From Marinoscillum sp040218045 (lineage in GTDB: Bacteria > Bacteroidota > Bacteroidia > Cytophagales > Cyclobacteriaceae), in the NCBI GenBank assembly GCA_040218045.1, contig JAVJQA010000060.1, positions 62,001 through 126,000 of the forward strand: a stretch of DNA of 64,000 nt, in the 5' to 3' direction. Below the pieces are notes generated by a model. It saw only the letters and a list, made by a program, of their open reading frames with translations. It was not told the origin of the DNA and searched no databases. Position numbers and translations under genes: made by a program. How positions within the stretch are numbered: the first letter of the stretch is position 1; each line of letters begins with the position of its first letter. Of the stretch, positions 1-8,625 are shown one piece after another.

Positions 1-91
1 ATCCTCCAACAGGGTGAAGTGCCATCGTAATGATGATCATCACCGCACCAGATAGCAAAAAGCGACCTGCATGATTTAATTGTAAATTCAT
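1..91 (-). CDS. N-terminus of a membrane protein, cut by window edge
   Basis: Reading leftward from an ATG at 89-91, the frame stays open to the window edge and gives about 30 residues. They start MNLQLNHAGRFLL and run into a hydrophobic stretch (GAVMIIITMAL), which looks like a first membrane helix. The gene lies in the same direction as, and downstream of, the Crp-like regulator, about 75 bases from its stop. Too little is present to name a family. Confidence 0.5.
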   Translation of the reverse strand, partial: MNLQLNHAGRFLLSGAVMIIITMALHPVGG

Positions 92-165
92 TGATTCAAG
101 TGTTTGTTTGAATCAAAGTTGCGTTAAACGTTTAGAGGCATTACTTGACCAAAATCAAGAAATAA

Positions 166-720
166 CTATTTTGAAATATTTTTTCGAATTCTACTTAGAG
201 TTTCGGGTGTAATTCTCAAGAATGAGGCAATATGCTTAAGTGGGAATATCTTAATAATCGTCGGATATTGCGCTAACAGCTCCTCATAGCGTTGCTGTGG
301 TGTGTTTCTAAGGTTTGGAAGATTAGTTGACGGATCAAGCACTTTACCCAGTTGGAAGAATTTAGGTGACCACTCAATGAGCTGATGAAGATCATTTAAT
401 TCCAATGAATATACCGTACTGTTCACAAAAGCTTCCATTGTATATTTTGTCGGCTTTTGTGATGTGAAACTCAGGCCATCTACCAGACAGTCTCCTTCTA
501 CAAACAGAGCATCAACAACCTTATCTAGTTCTTCATTTCTTTGATAGAGATAAAAAGCCCCCAGAGAAATGAAGTGGATAGTTGAGCAAGTTTCTCCTGG
601 CTTAAGTAAAGCTTCACCAGCTTCAATGTTGTGAGGTGTGAGCAACTTTTCCAGTTTATTCAATTCCTCTTCACTGAATTGCCCAAGGCTGCGAAACGTA
701 GTGTCCAAAATATTTAACAT
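166..720 (-). CDS. Crp/Fnr family transcriptional regulator
   Basis: 184 residues with the Crp/Fnr layout common in Bacteroidota. An N-terminal cyclic-nucleotide-binding-type beta roll (about 20-120) includes a segment like GEALLKPGETCSTIHFISLGAFYLY. A short C-terminal helix-turn-helix ends in HIASFLRITPETLSRIRK, the usual recognition helix signature. Family members act as one-component DNA-binding sensors; the ligand cannot be read from the sequence, and the classical cAMP-contacting residues are not evident. It is divergent from the PadR gene, and the shared 113-base gap carries two nested inverted repeats. Confidence 0.88.
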   Translation of the reverse strand: MLNILDTTFRSLGQFSEEELNKLEKLLTPHNIEAGEALLKPGETCSTIHFISLGAFYLYQRNEELDKVVDALFVEGDCLVDGLSFTSQKPTKYTMEAFVNSTVYSLELNDLHQLIEWSPKFFQLGKVLDPSTNLPNLRNTPQQRYEELLAQYPTIIKIFPLKHIASFLRITPETLSRIRKNISK

Positions 721-757
721 GGCTTACGAATGTATCCTTCAAACCTAATACAATAAT

Positions 758-821
758 GTTTCATGACGATTTACTTAACAATTATGAAACTAATGAATTA
801 CATTCACGTTTGTTAAGTAAA
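758..821. promoter_or_regulatory. Nested inverted repeats in the crp/padR divergent promoter region
   Basis: A perfect 12-base inverted repeat, TTTACTTAACAA (770-781) and TTGTTAAGTAAA (810-821), overlaps a second one, GTTTCAT (758-764) and ATGAAAC (784-790). They fill the space between two divergent regulator genes, and the right arm ends 12 bases before the padR start. PadR and Crp proteins both bind dyads as dimers, so one or both repeats are plausible operators. The assignment to either protein is inference. Confidence 0.5.
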
Positions 822-833
822 TAAATCTAAAGC

Positions 834-1160
834 ATGAAAGAACAAACGCTGGGGGAATTTGAAGAACTGGTCTTGCTCATGGTGGCTGCACTGCATGACG
901 AGGCGTATGGCGTATTGATCCTTGAGAACCTCGAGAATAAACTAAACAAGAAAGTCAACATTAGTGCGATTCATGTCGCATTGAAGCGACTTGAAAAGAA
1001 GGGTTTTGTGAATTCCAGGTTTGGAGGGATCACAAGTGACAGAGGAGGAAGACGTAAGAAGTTTTACGTAATTACTTCATTTGGTAAGAGTATGCTGGAT
1101 AATCAATACAAGCTACGCACGAGCATTTATCAGCAGATACCTAATATATCATTTAACTGA
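834..1160 (+). CDS. PadR family transcriptional regulator
   Basis: 108 residues with the PadR winged helix: the start LGEFEELVLLMVAAL, an HTH around ISAIHVALKRLEKKGFV (about 45-62), and a wing with GGRRKKFYVIT. PadR proteins are small repressors that usually control a neighbouring transporter. In Bacteroidota this PadR type is normally found directly before an ADOP/FtsX permease with a permease prefix domain. That partner is present here at 1844, but a toxin-antitoxin pair lies between them. A dyad just upstream (810-821) may be its operator. Confidence 0.88.
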   Translation: MKEQTLGEFEELVLLMVAALHDEAYGVLILENLENKLNKKVNISAIHVALKRLEKKGFVNSRFGGITSDRGGRRKKFYVITSFGKSMLDNQYKLRTSIYQQIPNISFN

Positions 1161-1200
1161 AACGATCAATGAATTCCTTCGGAGTGATAATGTCAATTTC

Positions 1201-1557
1201 TCAAAATGGATGTAAGTCTAACAAGTCTTTATCTCCGGTAATGATGGCATCAGCTTTTCCGGATATTGCCAGTTCAAGATACATGTCATCTTTTGGGTCA
1301 CGGCATGCTGTTATTTTAATGGTTATAGGGGTTTGTATAGAGTGGGTTCTAAATTGTTTGAGGAAGGTAATTCTGTCTTTGGTTCGTAAGTACTTACTAA
1401 GTTTTGGCTTTTTTAAAGTGATTTCCAATTCTTGTTCAGTTGATAAAGAGGATAGCAGAACACTTTTTTCAATGGCAAGGTCAAGTGCTCTAGCTGAGGT
1501 GGGGTCTGATGACAGTGCAGCACTAATGAGTACGTTGCAGTCAAATATCAGTCGCAC
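1201..1557 (-). CDS. PIN-domain toxin (putative TA toxin, COG1569-like)
   Basis: 118 residues forming one PIN domain. The N-terminal strand MRLIFDCNVLISA supplies the first acidic residue (D6). The C-terminal part DPKDDMYLELA followed by ADAIITGDKDLLDL supplies the other acidic metal ligands. PIN toxins are Mg-dependent ribonucleases. The start is GTG at 1555-1557, directly after the antitoxin stop (TAAGTG, no gap), so the two are translationally coupled. The protein looks intact. Its RNA target is unknown. Confidence 0.82.
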   Translation of the reverse strand: MRLIFDCNVLISAALSSDPTSARALDLAIEKSVLLSSLSTEQELEITLKKPKLSKYLRTKDRITFLKQFRTHSIQTPITIKITACRDPKDDMYLELAISGKADAIITGDKDLLDLHPF

Positions 1558-1785
1558 TTATTCGTCACTTTCACTTAATATATCATCTAAGATTTCAGGA
1601 GTCAATCCCTGCTTTTGGGCGTATTCTGACATATCACCCATTACTTCTTTCAGGGAGCGTTGGTCTTCAAGCATTTCGTTGACAACTTGTGATACATATT
1701 GTTTTCCACTTTCAGACAGCTTCTCAAAGTTGGCGGCAGCCTTATCCTTAACCGTCATTTTGATTGTTTTCATTATCACTGGCAT
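1558..1785 (-). CDS. Antitoxin partner of the PIN toxin
   Basis: Up to 75 residues; a start at the internal ATG (1773, MKTIKMTVKD) is as likely as the one at 1785. It is a small, acidic-tailed protein with a short beta-like start and helices (QYVSQVVNEMLEDQRS), ending in DDILSESDE. I do not recognise a named family. The role is inferred from its size and its position immediately upstream of, and abutting, a PIN toxin. Such antitoxins bind the toxin through the C-terminal tail and autorepress through the N-terminus. Confidence 0.72.
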   Translation of the reverse strand: MPVIMKTIKMTVKDKAAANFEKLSESGKQYVSQVVNEMLEDQRSLKEVMGDMSEYAQKQGLTPEILDDILSESDE

Positions 1786-1843
1786 TTAGATATTAAATTT
1801 ACTAAAACCTTAAACAATCTCAATACATTATTAAATCCTTAGC

Positions 1844-4483
1844 TTGAAAGAAACACATAAAATACCACCAAAATATCCCTTAAAATTCTTGCGCTGGTAT
1901 TGCCGGGATGAGTTTCTCGATGAAATCGAAGGAGACCTTATTGAGCTCTATGAAAAACGAGCAATTCGGTCAGAAGGACATGCTCAACGCATGTTTCTCT
2001 GGGACATCATCAAGTCTTTCCGGCCAATCAACATTAGATCACTCAAACTCAATAATTGGACTATGAATGCAATTTACAATTATACCAAAGTCTACTTTAG
2101 ACGATTTAGAAAAGAAACCACCCATTACCTGGTCAATACACTTGGCCTGGCTATGGGGTTCGCTGTTCTGTTCTTCATCTTGATGTATGTCTATGATGAG
2201 CAACACATAGACACCTACCACTCAAAGTCTGATAGGATTTATAGGGTGCTGGAGGAGCGCACTGGCCCTGCTGGCGAGGTGCAGCATTTTAGTGCCACTT
2301 CCAATATGCTGGCTGATGGGCTTAAATCTGAGTTTCCTGAAATAGAGGAAACCGCCAAGATGATCTATCTCGGGTCTGGGGCGCTGCGCTATGGGGAGAC
2401 GCAGTTCAACGACCGAAACTACGCATTTGCAACTAAGAGTTTATTCAATGTCTTGGATTTCAATATGCTGAAAGGCGATCCTATGCAGGACTTTAACGGG
2501 CCGGTAGCGGTAGTACTCAATGAGACCACTTCGCGAAAGCTATTTGGGGATGAAGATCCGATTGGCAAACTAGTAGAGTTGCCAGGGAAGATGGAAAATG
2601 TAGAAGTGATAGGGTTGTACCAAAACTTGCCCACAACCTCCACTTATCAGTTCAACACAATATATGTTTCTAAGTTTGATCAGTTTCCGGGTGGCTATGC
2701 CAATTATCTAACGGCCTGGGACTCTCGCGGTACTACTACATGGGTGCTATTCAAGAAAAATTCGTCACCCGAAAGTGTGCTTTCTAAAAAGGAGCCTTTT
2801 CTTGAGAAGTATTACAATGATGAGATCAGGGCACATCACGACTTCTATTTTCAGCCAATTGATCAAATGCACCTCGGGTCAGGCCATTTGGACCACTTCG
2901 GTTCAGAGCCTCTGCAAGAGATTCAATATTCCAAAAGAGAATTTGTGTCTATTATTCTGTTGATCGGAATATTTGTGATTGTCATCGCATCTCTCAATTA
3001 TATCAACCTGTCATCAGTCCAAGCCTTAAAACGAACATTGGAGGCTGGCATAAGAAAGGTAAACGGAGCAACCATTGGACAGCTTAGATTTCAACTCTTT
3101 GTAGAGACTTTTCTGACACTATTTATTGCCTATACGCTATCCATCGGGCTGCTAGTTATTTTCCATACCAAGTTTTTGGAGTTATCTGATAAGAGCATTC
3201 CACTTGAGAGGTTCTTTTCGGCCAGTTTGCTAATCTACCATGGGTTGGCATTTTTCACCATTTGGATTTTGTCATCCCTAATCCCTGCCATTTATTACTC
3301 CAAGCTGAACCGCTCAATCAGTTTGATGAAAAACGTATTTTCTGGAAAAGGGGATATGCTGAGAAAGAGCTTTGTAGTGGTACAATATGGGATCTCAATG
3401 TGCTTGATCATTGGGTCTATAGTCCTGTATCGCCAGCTTAATTATGTTCAGACCAAGGATTTAGGATTTAAGAATGAACACCTGCTGACATTGGATATCA
3501 ATAGCGGTTTGGCTAGACAAAATGCGAAAAGTATTGTCAACGACCTTAAAACCAATGCCAATGTGATCAATGCCACCGTATCATCCAGAGTGCCTGGTGA
3601 GTGGAAATCCATTCCTTCTGTAGACCTTTATAAGCAAAAAGGAGGTGATCCGGTTTCGGCTACCCATTATGGCGCAGACCCTAATTGGCTGGATACCTAT
3701 AGTATGAAAATCATTACGGGGGAAAATTTCTCAGGTTCGGATGATTCTGATACTCTAAAGCTAATCCTCAATGAAAAAGCCGTTGAGGTTTTGAATTTAA
3801 ATGACCCTATAGGTCAAATGCTATGGGTGGAGGAGGATACAATCTCAAAGATGCAGATCATTGGGGTGGTCAAAAACTTTCATTTTGAGTCTTTGTACCA
3901 GCCGCTTGCACCAGTGATCATTACCAGCTGGAACAACCCAATTCTGGGCATTGATTACTTCACTGTGAAGTATAATGAGAACCCTCAGGATGTGATTGCT
4001 CACATTGAGAAAGTGCAAAAAAGATATGATCCTGAAACCCCGGCGGAAATTAACTTCCTGGATGAGCGATGGGCACGATACTATGCAGCAGACATGAGTC
4101 GAAGCTATCTCATTCTAGTGGCCACCATTATTTCTATTATTATTTCAGCTTTCGGGTTGTTTGGGTTAGTCAACTTTACCGCCGAACGAAAAACCAAAGA
4201 GGTGGGGATAAGAAAAGTCCTTGGTGCATCAATCACTAACATCCTGAGAGTGATTCTAAAGGATTATGTGATTTTATTAATGATCGCACTACTTCTCTCC
4301 ACACCGGTTGCTTATTTTGTCCTGAGTAATTGGTTGGCAGATTTCGCTTACCGGATCGATTTATCTGTGTGGGTATTCCTGATTGCTTTTATGGCAGTAG
4401 TGCTTATTTCTTTCGCTACAGTTGTGTCCAGGGTGATGAGGTTGGCTAAAGCCAACCCTGTAAATTCCCTTCGATACGAGTAA
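1844..4483 (+). CDS. ADOP-type FtsX/MacB-like ABC transporter permease
   Basis: 879 residues. The first ~65 (PLKFLRWYCRDEFLDEIEGDL) match the permease prefix domain that marks ADOP permeases. Then come a membrane helix (about 93-115), a MacB-type periplasmic domain, an FtsX three-helix block (about 370-490), a second helix plus periplasmic domain, and a C-terminal FtsX block with the conserved KEVGIRKVLGAS. These permeases work with a separate MacB/LolD-like ATPase to move lipophilic compounds or lipoproteins; no ATPase lies beside it. The start is a TTG at 1844 with no upstream ATG. PadR at 834 is the probable regulator. Confidence 0.9.
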   Translation: MKETHKIPPKYPLKFLRWYCRDEFLDEIEGDLIELYEKRAIRSEGHAQRMFLWDIIKSFRPINIRSLKLNNWTMNAIYNYTKVYFRRFRKETTHYLVNTLGLAMGFAVLFFILMYVYDEQHIDTYHSKSDRIYRVLEERTGPAGEVQHFSATSNMLADGLKSEFPEIEETAKMIYLGSGALRYGETQFNDRNYAFATKSLFNVLDFNMLKGDPMQDFNGPVAVVLNETTSRKLFGDEDPIGKLVELPGKMENVEVIGLYQNLPTTSTYQFNTIYVSKFDQFPGGYANYLTAWDSRGTTTWVLFKKNSSPESVLSKKEPFLEKYYNDEIRAHHDFYFQPIDQMHLGSGHLDHFGSEPLQEIQYSKREFVSIILLIGIFVIVIASLNYINLSSVQALKRTLEAGIRKVNGATIGQLRFQLFVETFLTLFIAYTLSIGLLVIFHTKFLELSDKSIPLERFFSASLLIYHGLAFFTIWILSSLIPAIYYSKLNRSISLMKNVFSGKGDMLRKSFVVVQYGISMCLIIGSIVLYRQLNYVQTKDLGFKNEHLLTLDINSGLARQNAKSIVNDLKTNANVINATVSSRVPGEWKSIPSVDLYKQKGGDPVSATHYGADPNWLDTYSMKIITGENFSGSDDSDTLKLILNEKAVEVLNLNDPIGQMLWVEEDTISKMQIIGVVKNFHFESLYQPLAPVIITSWNNPILGIDYFTVKYNENPQDVIAHIEKVQKRYDPETPAEINFLDERWARYYAADMSRSYLILVATIISIIISAFGLFGLVNFTAERKTKEVGIRKVLGASITNILRVILKDYVILLMIALLLSTPVAYFVLSNWLADFAYRIDLSVWVFLIAFMAVVLISFATVVSRVMRLAKANPVNSLRYE

Positions 4484-4606
4484 ATTCCCCGTTGATCCTA
4501 TTATTGGACGTACTGATTATGAAATTCATTAAAATTATTGAGGATAGTGAAACCTATTTATAGGTAAATCGGTTTCTTATTAGTTGGAATTTAATATATT
4601 AGAAGA

Positions 4607-4637
4607 TTGACTCATATTAGAATTCGTCGTAACTTCG
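4607..4637 (+). promoter_or_regulatory. Candidate rpoD promoter (TTGA / TAACTTCG)
   Basis: TTGA at 4607-4610 is followed after 19 bases by TAACTTCG at 4630-4637. This resembles the Bacteroidota -33 TTTG and -7 TAnnTTTG boxes with one mismatch in each. It lies about 90 bases before rpoD. The same TAACTTCG variant occurs upstream of prfB. Start-site mapping is absent, so this is inference. Confidence 0.4.
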
Positions 4638-4728
4638 CGGTTCTCTATGAGAGAAAAGGCAACATTCCAATAAGCAATTGAGCAAGATTTTTGTATCATA
4701 GGAATTAATAAAGAAACTGTTTTAGCAC

Positions 4729-5601
4729 ATGCGACAACTCAAGATTACACAATCCATTACCAACAGGCGTGAAAGCCACACTCTGGAGAAATACTTCACC
4801 GAGGTGAGTAACGTACCAATGATTACTCCTGATGAGGAGGTAACGTTGGCTAAAAGAATCCGTGAAGGAGATGAGTTGGCTTTGGAGAAGTTAGTGAAAG
4901 CAAACTTGAGATTCGTGGTTTCTGTGGCGAAGCAATATCAAAACAGAAGTTTACCATTGAATGATTTGATCAACGAGGGTAACCTTGGTTTGATCAAGGC
5001 AGCTAAGAAATTTGATGAAACTAAAGGTTTCAAATTCATCTCTTACGCTGTATGGTGGATTCGTCAGTCAATCATGCAAGCTTTGGCTGAGCAATCAAGA
5101 ATTGTACGTCTTCCAATGAACAAGTCTGGTGCAATCAACCAGATCAGAAGAGCTTACGCGGAGTTGGAGCAGCAGTTTGAGCGTGAACCAACCGAAGAAG
5201 AATTGGCTGAAATTCTGGATATGAAGCCTAGCGAAGTGAGAAACACACTTGGTGCTGAGGTGAAGCAGATGTCAATGGATGCGCCTTTCGGTGAAGATGA
5301 GTCTGGTTCATTGCTTGATGTTTTGGAAAACCAAACTACCGGCCCTACTGATGGTGAGTTGGTATTCAACGATTCATTGAAAGTGGAGACACTTAGAGCA
5401 CTTTCTACTTTGACAGCTCGTGAAAGAGAAGTGATCATGATGAGCTTCGGTATTGGTCATGACAACCCTTACACACTTGAGGAAATCGGTGATGCAATGG
5501 GCTTGACCAGAGAAAGAGTAAGACAAATCAGAGAAAAGGCCCTTCAGAAATTGAGAGAGCCTGGAAAAAACAGAAGATTGAAAGAGTTCGTCGCGAACTA
5601 A
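4729..5601 (+). CDS. rpoD: Primary RNA polymerase sigma factor (sigma-70/RpoD)
   Basis: 290 residues, the size of Bacteroidota primary sigma factors, which lack region 1.1. Region 1.2 starts at TLEKYFTEVSNVPMITPDEE. Region 2 shows NLRFVVSVAKQYQNRSLPLNDLINEGNLG and the -10-melting segment FISYAVWWIRQSIMQAL. Region 3 follows (EPTEEELAEIL). Region 4 ends with TLEEIGDAMGLTRERVRQIREKAL, the -35-binding HTH. It directs core polymerase to housekeeping promoters. It is monocistronic, with its own intrinsic terminator just downstream. Confidence 0.97.
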   Translation: MRQLKITQSITNRRESHTLEKYFTEVSNVPMITPDEEVTLAKRIREGDELALEKLVKANLRFVVSVAKQYQNRSLPLNDLINEGNLGLIKAAKKFDETKGFKFISYAVWWIRQSIMQALAEQSRIVRLPMNKSGAINQIRRAYAELEQQFEREPTEEELAEILDMKPSEVRNTLGAEVKQMSMDAPFGEDESGSLLDVLENQTTGPTDGELVFNDSLKVETLRALSTLTAREREVIMMSFGIGHDNPYTLEEIGDAMGLTRERVRQIREKALQKLREPGKNRRLKEFVAN

Positions 5602-5614
5602 TTTTATTAAAAAG

Positions 5615-5642
5615 AACCCTGATGGAAGCGTCAGGGTTTTTT
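5615..5642 (+). terminator. Intrinsic terminator after rpoD
   Basis: An 8-base perfect stem, AACCCTGA (5615-5622) with TCAGGGTT (5631-5638), an 8-base loop and a run of six T. It starts 14 bases after the rpoD stop. The convergent gene ends 11 bases further on. Confidence 0.88.
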
Positions 5643-5652
5643 GTTGTATTGT

Positions 5653-6231
5653 TTATTTGTTCTTCGGATTATAGATCAGCAGGAACAGGACTATTACAGC
5701 AATAATGACAAGCATAATGATCTCCAGTCTGGTAAGTAACTCCACCGAGTTTACTGCTTTGGAGCCGATAATTAATTGCTTTTTCCCTTCTTTTAGCTGA
5801 ATTTCTGATAGCGTATATAGATCCTTTTTTAATCTTTTGATCTGATTAAGAACCCTGATCCTGTCACCGGATTTTTCGAGCAACACTAGTGCTTTAAAAT
5901 CATTCTCAAAGTTTTTTAACGTAGCTTCTTCCTGGGTGGTTAGCCTGGTTTGGTGAAACTTTCTGATGAAGGATTCAACTTGATCATTGACAACGTTGCT
6001 CTTGCTGCCAAAGAATGTTGAGTCTTTTGAGGCAGCTAGTTCAATAGTCTTTTCTTCTAGTAGAAGGGATAACTCAAATATGTAATTCTTGGCAATCAAG
6101 CGGTCTTCATATATCGTTACGATTGACTCTCTGATTCTTTTGAAGTTGTTTCGATCAATCAAGTTGGTTGTAACAATGAGCACAAAGACGAGTGATAAAC
6201 CCAAGATCCACTTAAATTTGCTGCTTATCAT
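5653..6231 (-). CDS. MCP four-helix-bundle-like membrane sensor protein
   Basis: 192 residues: an N-terminal membrane helix (about 7-26, WILGLSLVFVLIVTTNLI), a roughly 130-residue charged helical periplasmic domain, and a C-terminal helix (about 168-187) ending in NPKNK. This is the layout of the 4HB_MCP ligand-binding module of chemoreceptors, but no HAMP, kinase or signalling domain follows. It could be a stand-alone sensor partner. The function is not known. It follows the porin gene in the same direction after 106 bases. Confidence 0.6.
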   Translation of the reverse strand: MISSKFKWILGLSLVFVLIVTTNLIDRNNFKRIRESIVTIYEDRLIAKNYIFELSLLLEEKTIELAASKDSTFFGSKSNVVNDQVESFIRKFHQTRLTTQEEATLKNFENDFKALVLLEKSGDRIRVLNQIKRLKKDLYTLSEIQLKEGKKQLIIGSKAVNSVELLTRLEIIMLVIIAVIVLFLLIYNPKNK

Positions 6232-6337
6232 AGTGTAATTGATTTAGTCTTTTCCTTTCCTCCATTGGCAGATGGACTTTTTTAAAGATAACGATTTGAT
6301 TCAAATTATTCAGTCTGTACATTCGCAATCTGCTCAC

Positions 6338-7384
6338 TTACTGCAACCTAACTGCAACCCCACTATGCAAAACAAAGGCTGAGTTCGCGTTGGCTGAATA
6401 ATCGCTGTTCCCCGCGTATAACTTCGGTTCTATTTTGAATGATACGTGTGCACTAGGGTGGTAGCCCAAAGCCAAGCTGACAATAGATTGGTTGTACGAT
6501 GGGCCAAAGCCATTGATCAATACCTCATCTTCATCTTTTACATATTCATATCGGGCATTGATTGACCATTTATCTGACATTTTATAGGAAGCGATAGTGG
6601 TTAAAAATACAACCGACTGGCTGCCTGAGCCTGCCTCTTGTAGTGTCCAGTCGATGATTCCTGTGAGCTTAAGTTCGTTCGATGGGCTGAAACTAATGAT
6701 GCCGTTGTTATGAAATCGCCATACATTGGTGCCTAATGCTGATCTATCCACACCATAATAGTTACCATAGCTCAAGAATACCTTGTCGCTCATCTGATGG
6801 TCCAGTGCTAAACCCACAGATTTATAATCGTTGGTTTCGCGGATGTTTTGCCACCCATTGACCACCACAGCTCTTAATTGAGTATTGTCAGATAGGTCAT
6901 GAGTGTATCGGATGCCAGACTGATAGTATGGAGTGTACTCTGTGGCTAGCGCAGGAGAGAGCAATTCCCGGTCTATTGACAAGGCACTTTCATACCCAAA
7001 ATGTCCTCCAAATACGCCAATATCCAGCCACCCATTTTTAGTGATCCTGTATCCGGCAAAACCTTCATAGATCATTTGGGCCCAGATGGGTTCAGCTCCA
7101 TAGTTGTTGGCGGGGTATGTACCCGTTTGGATGGCCAGGCTTGCCCTTATCTTTTCAGACTCATAAGCACCATTGATCCAGGCATGGTTGATGCTGAATT
7201 CGTTGTGGCGATCATACTGAGTGACGTATGGTCGCTGATTATTGTTGGGTTGATTAAAATCGTATGTATAGTAGGAATCGAGGTAAGCGCCAAACTTCAT
7301 TTGGTTATTTTGAGCTTCACTATTGAAATATTTTAAAAAAAGCACCGCAATAAATATAAAAGTGATACATTTTCTTGTTTGCAT
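6338..7384 (-). CDS. Outer membrane beta-barrel porin (OmpL/porin-2 like)
   Basis: 348 residues with a signal peptide (hydrophobic FIFIAVLFL, cleavage near SEAQ, about residue 25). A mature domain of alternating amphipathic strands rich in Tyr/Gly follows (FGAYLDSYYTYDFNQP, GWLDIGVFGGHFGYES, WSINARYEYVKDEDE), ending in aromatic/hydrophobic VAVRLQ as barrels do. It resembles the putative porin families of Bacteroidota (beta-barrel porin-2/OmpL-like). It would be a diffusion channel of unknown specificity. It is divergent from the aminotransferase gene. Confidence 0.75.
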   Translation of the reverse strand: MQTRKCITFIFIAVLFLKYFNSEAQNNQMKFGAYLDSYYTYDFNQPNNNQRPYVTQYDRHNEFSINHAWINGAYESEKIRASLAIQTGTYPANNYGAEPIWAQMIYEGFAGYRITKNGWLDIGVFGGHFGYESALSIDRELLSPALATEYTPYYQSGIRYTHDLSDNTQLRAVVVNGWQNIRETNDYKSVGLALDHQMSDKVFLSYGNYYGVDRSALGTNVWRFHNNGIISFSPSNELKLTGIIDWTLQEAGSGSQSVVFLTTIASYKMSDKWSINARYEYVKDEDEVLINGFGPSYNQSIVSLALGYHPSAHVSFKIEPKLYAGNSDYSANANSAFVLHSGVAVRLQ

Positions 7385-7400
7385 GTCTTTGCTATTACAT

Positions 7401-7408
7401 TAATTTTG
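7401..7408 (+). promoter_or_regulatory. Candidate -7 box TAATTTTG for the aminotransferase operon
   Basis: TAATTTTG matches the Bacteroidota -7 consensus TAnnTTTG and lies 20 bases before the preferred start codon at 7429. No well-spaced -33 TTTG is present, since the nearest TTTG (7388-7391) is too close. Its position supports the ATG at 7429 over an upstream in-frame start. Confidence 0.45.
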
Positions 7409-7428
7409 CACCTCAAAAAATAAAGATA

Positions 7429-8625
7429 ATGGATTTAAGATCGGAGCGAATTAAAAGCATGGCGGAGTCTGCAACGCTCGCCATGGCGGCAAAGGCAAGA
7501 GAGCTGAAGCAGCAGGGAATTGATGTGATAAGTCTAAGTCTGGGAGAGCCAGATTTTAAGACACCCAAACACATTCAGGAAGGAGCCAAGGCCGCTATCG
7601 ATGAAGGCAAATATTTTGCTTATCCTCCGGTCAATGGTTATGCAGATTTGCGAGAAGCGATCAGCAACAAGTTCAAGAAAGAAAATGGCCTTGAGTATTC
7701 TGCGGATCAAATAGTGGTTTCCAATGGAGCCAAGCAGTCTATTGCCAATGTATTTTTAGCACTACTTGATCCGGGTGATGAAGTGGTTGTTTTTTCACCT
7801 TTCTGGGTGAGCTATAGCGCGTTGGTAGAGCTGGCGGAAGGCAAATGCGTATTTGTGAATGGCGGTATCGAGAATGATTTCAAAGCTACTGCGGCACAGC
7901 TCAAAGAAGCCATCACAGATAAAACAAAGGCAATGATCTTTTCCTCACCTTGTAATCCTACAGGGTCAGTTTTCTCTGAAAAGGAACTTTCAGAAATCGC
8001 TGAGGTATTGAAAGATTACCCAAATATTACAGTCATCTCAGATGAGATCTATGAGCTGATAAACTATGGTAGCGAGCATGTGAGTATTGGTGCTATGCCA
8101 GGGATGATTGAAAGAACGGTGACGGTAAATGGTTTCGCTAAAGGTTTCGCAATGACCGGATGGAGAGTAGGGTATATCGGTGCTCCACTGTGGCTGGCCA
8201 AGGCTGCCAATAAAATTCAGGGCCAAATTACCTCTGCCAACTGTAGCATTGCGCAAAGGGCTGCTTTGACTGCCTTAACCTCTGACTATGAGCCATCTTA
8301 TGAAATGGTAAAAGAGTATGAAAAGCGAAGGGAGCTGGTTCATGGTTTGCTGAGTGAAATCCCAGGCCTGAAGGTGAACATGCCAGGTGGAGCATTTTAC
8401 TTCTTCCCGAATGTAAGTAGCTATTTTGGCAAAAGCGTGAATGGTAAAGTGATAGCCGATGCCACTGACCTGAGCATGTACTTGCTGGAAGATGCGCGTG
8501 TCTCAGTGGTAACTGGTGAAGCATTTGGTGATCCGGAATGTATCAGACTATCTTATGCGGCATCTGTTGCGGAGCTAAAAACTGCTCTGGCCAACATGAA
8601 GGAGTCACTTTCAAAATTGTCATAA
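7429..8625 (+). CDS. aspC: PLP-dependent aspartate-type aminotransferase
   Basis: About 398 residues, fold type I class I aminotransferase. It shows the substrate-arm start (ISLSLGEPDFKTP), SNGAKQSI for phosphate binding, SSPCNPTGSVFS, SDEIYELI with the PLP-contacting Asp and Tyr, and the Schiff-base Lys in NGFAKGFAMTGWRVGYIG. It probably interconverts aspartate and 2-oxoglutarate with oxaloacetate and glutamate. The start at 7429 was chosen because the upstream extension contains the -7 promoter box and has no family similarity. The stop abuts the next start (TAAATG). Confidence 0.93.
   Translation: MDLRSERIKSMAESATLAMAAKARELKQQGIDVISLSLGEPDFKTPKHIQEGAKAAIDEGKYFAYPPVNGYADLREAISNKFKKENGLEYSADQIVVSNGAKQSIANVFLALLDPGDEVVVFSPFWVSYSALVELAEGKCVFVNGGIENDFKATAAQLKEAITDKTKAMIFSSPCNPTGSVFSEKELSEIAEVLKDYPNITVISDEIYELINYGSEHVSIGAMPGMIERTVTVNGFAKGFAMTGWRVGYIGAPLWLAKAANKIQGQITSANCSIAQRAALTALTSDYEPSYEMVKEYEKRRELVHGLLSEIPGLKVNMPGGAFYFFPNVSSYFGKSVNGKVIADATDLSMYLLEDARVSVVTGEAFGDPECIRLSYAASVAELKTALANMKESLSKLS

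Noticed and set aside
1169..1789. A 206-codon open frame on the plus strand between padR and the permease
   Set aside because: It lies exactly opposite the PIN toxin and its antitoxin, has low-complexity Ser-rich content and no family features. The minus-strand pair explains the region better.
7375..7428. An upstream start for the aminotransferase
   Set aside because: The extension overlaps the porin start region, contains the TAATTTTG promoter box and has no family similarity.
8228..8524. Minus-strand frames inside aspC and in dnaJ (for example 20836-21021)
   Set aside because: They mirror strongly conserved genes and show compositional artefacts such as poly-Pro opposite the Gly-rich DnaJ linker.
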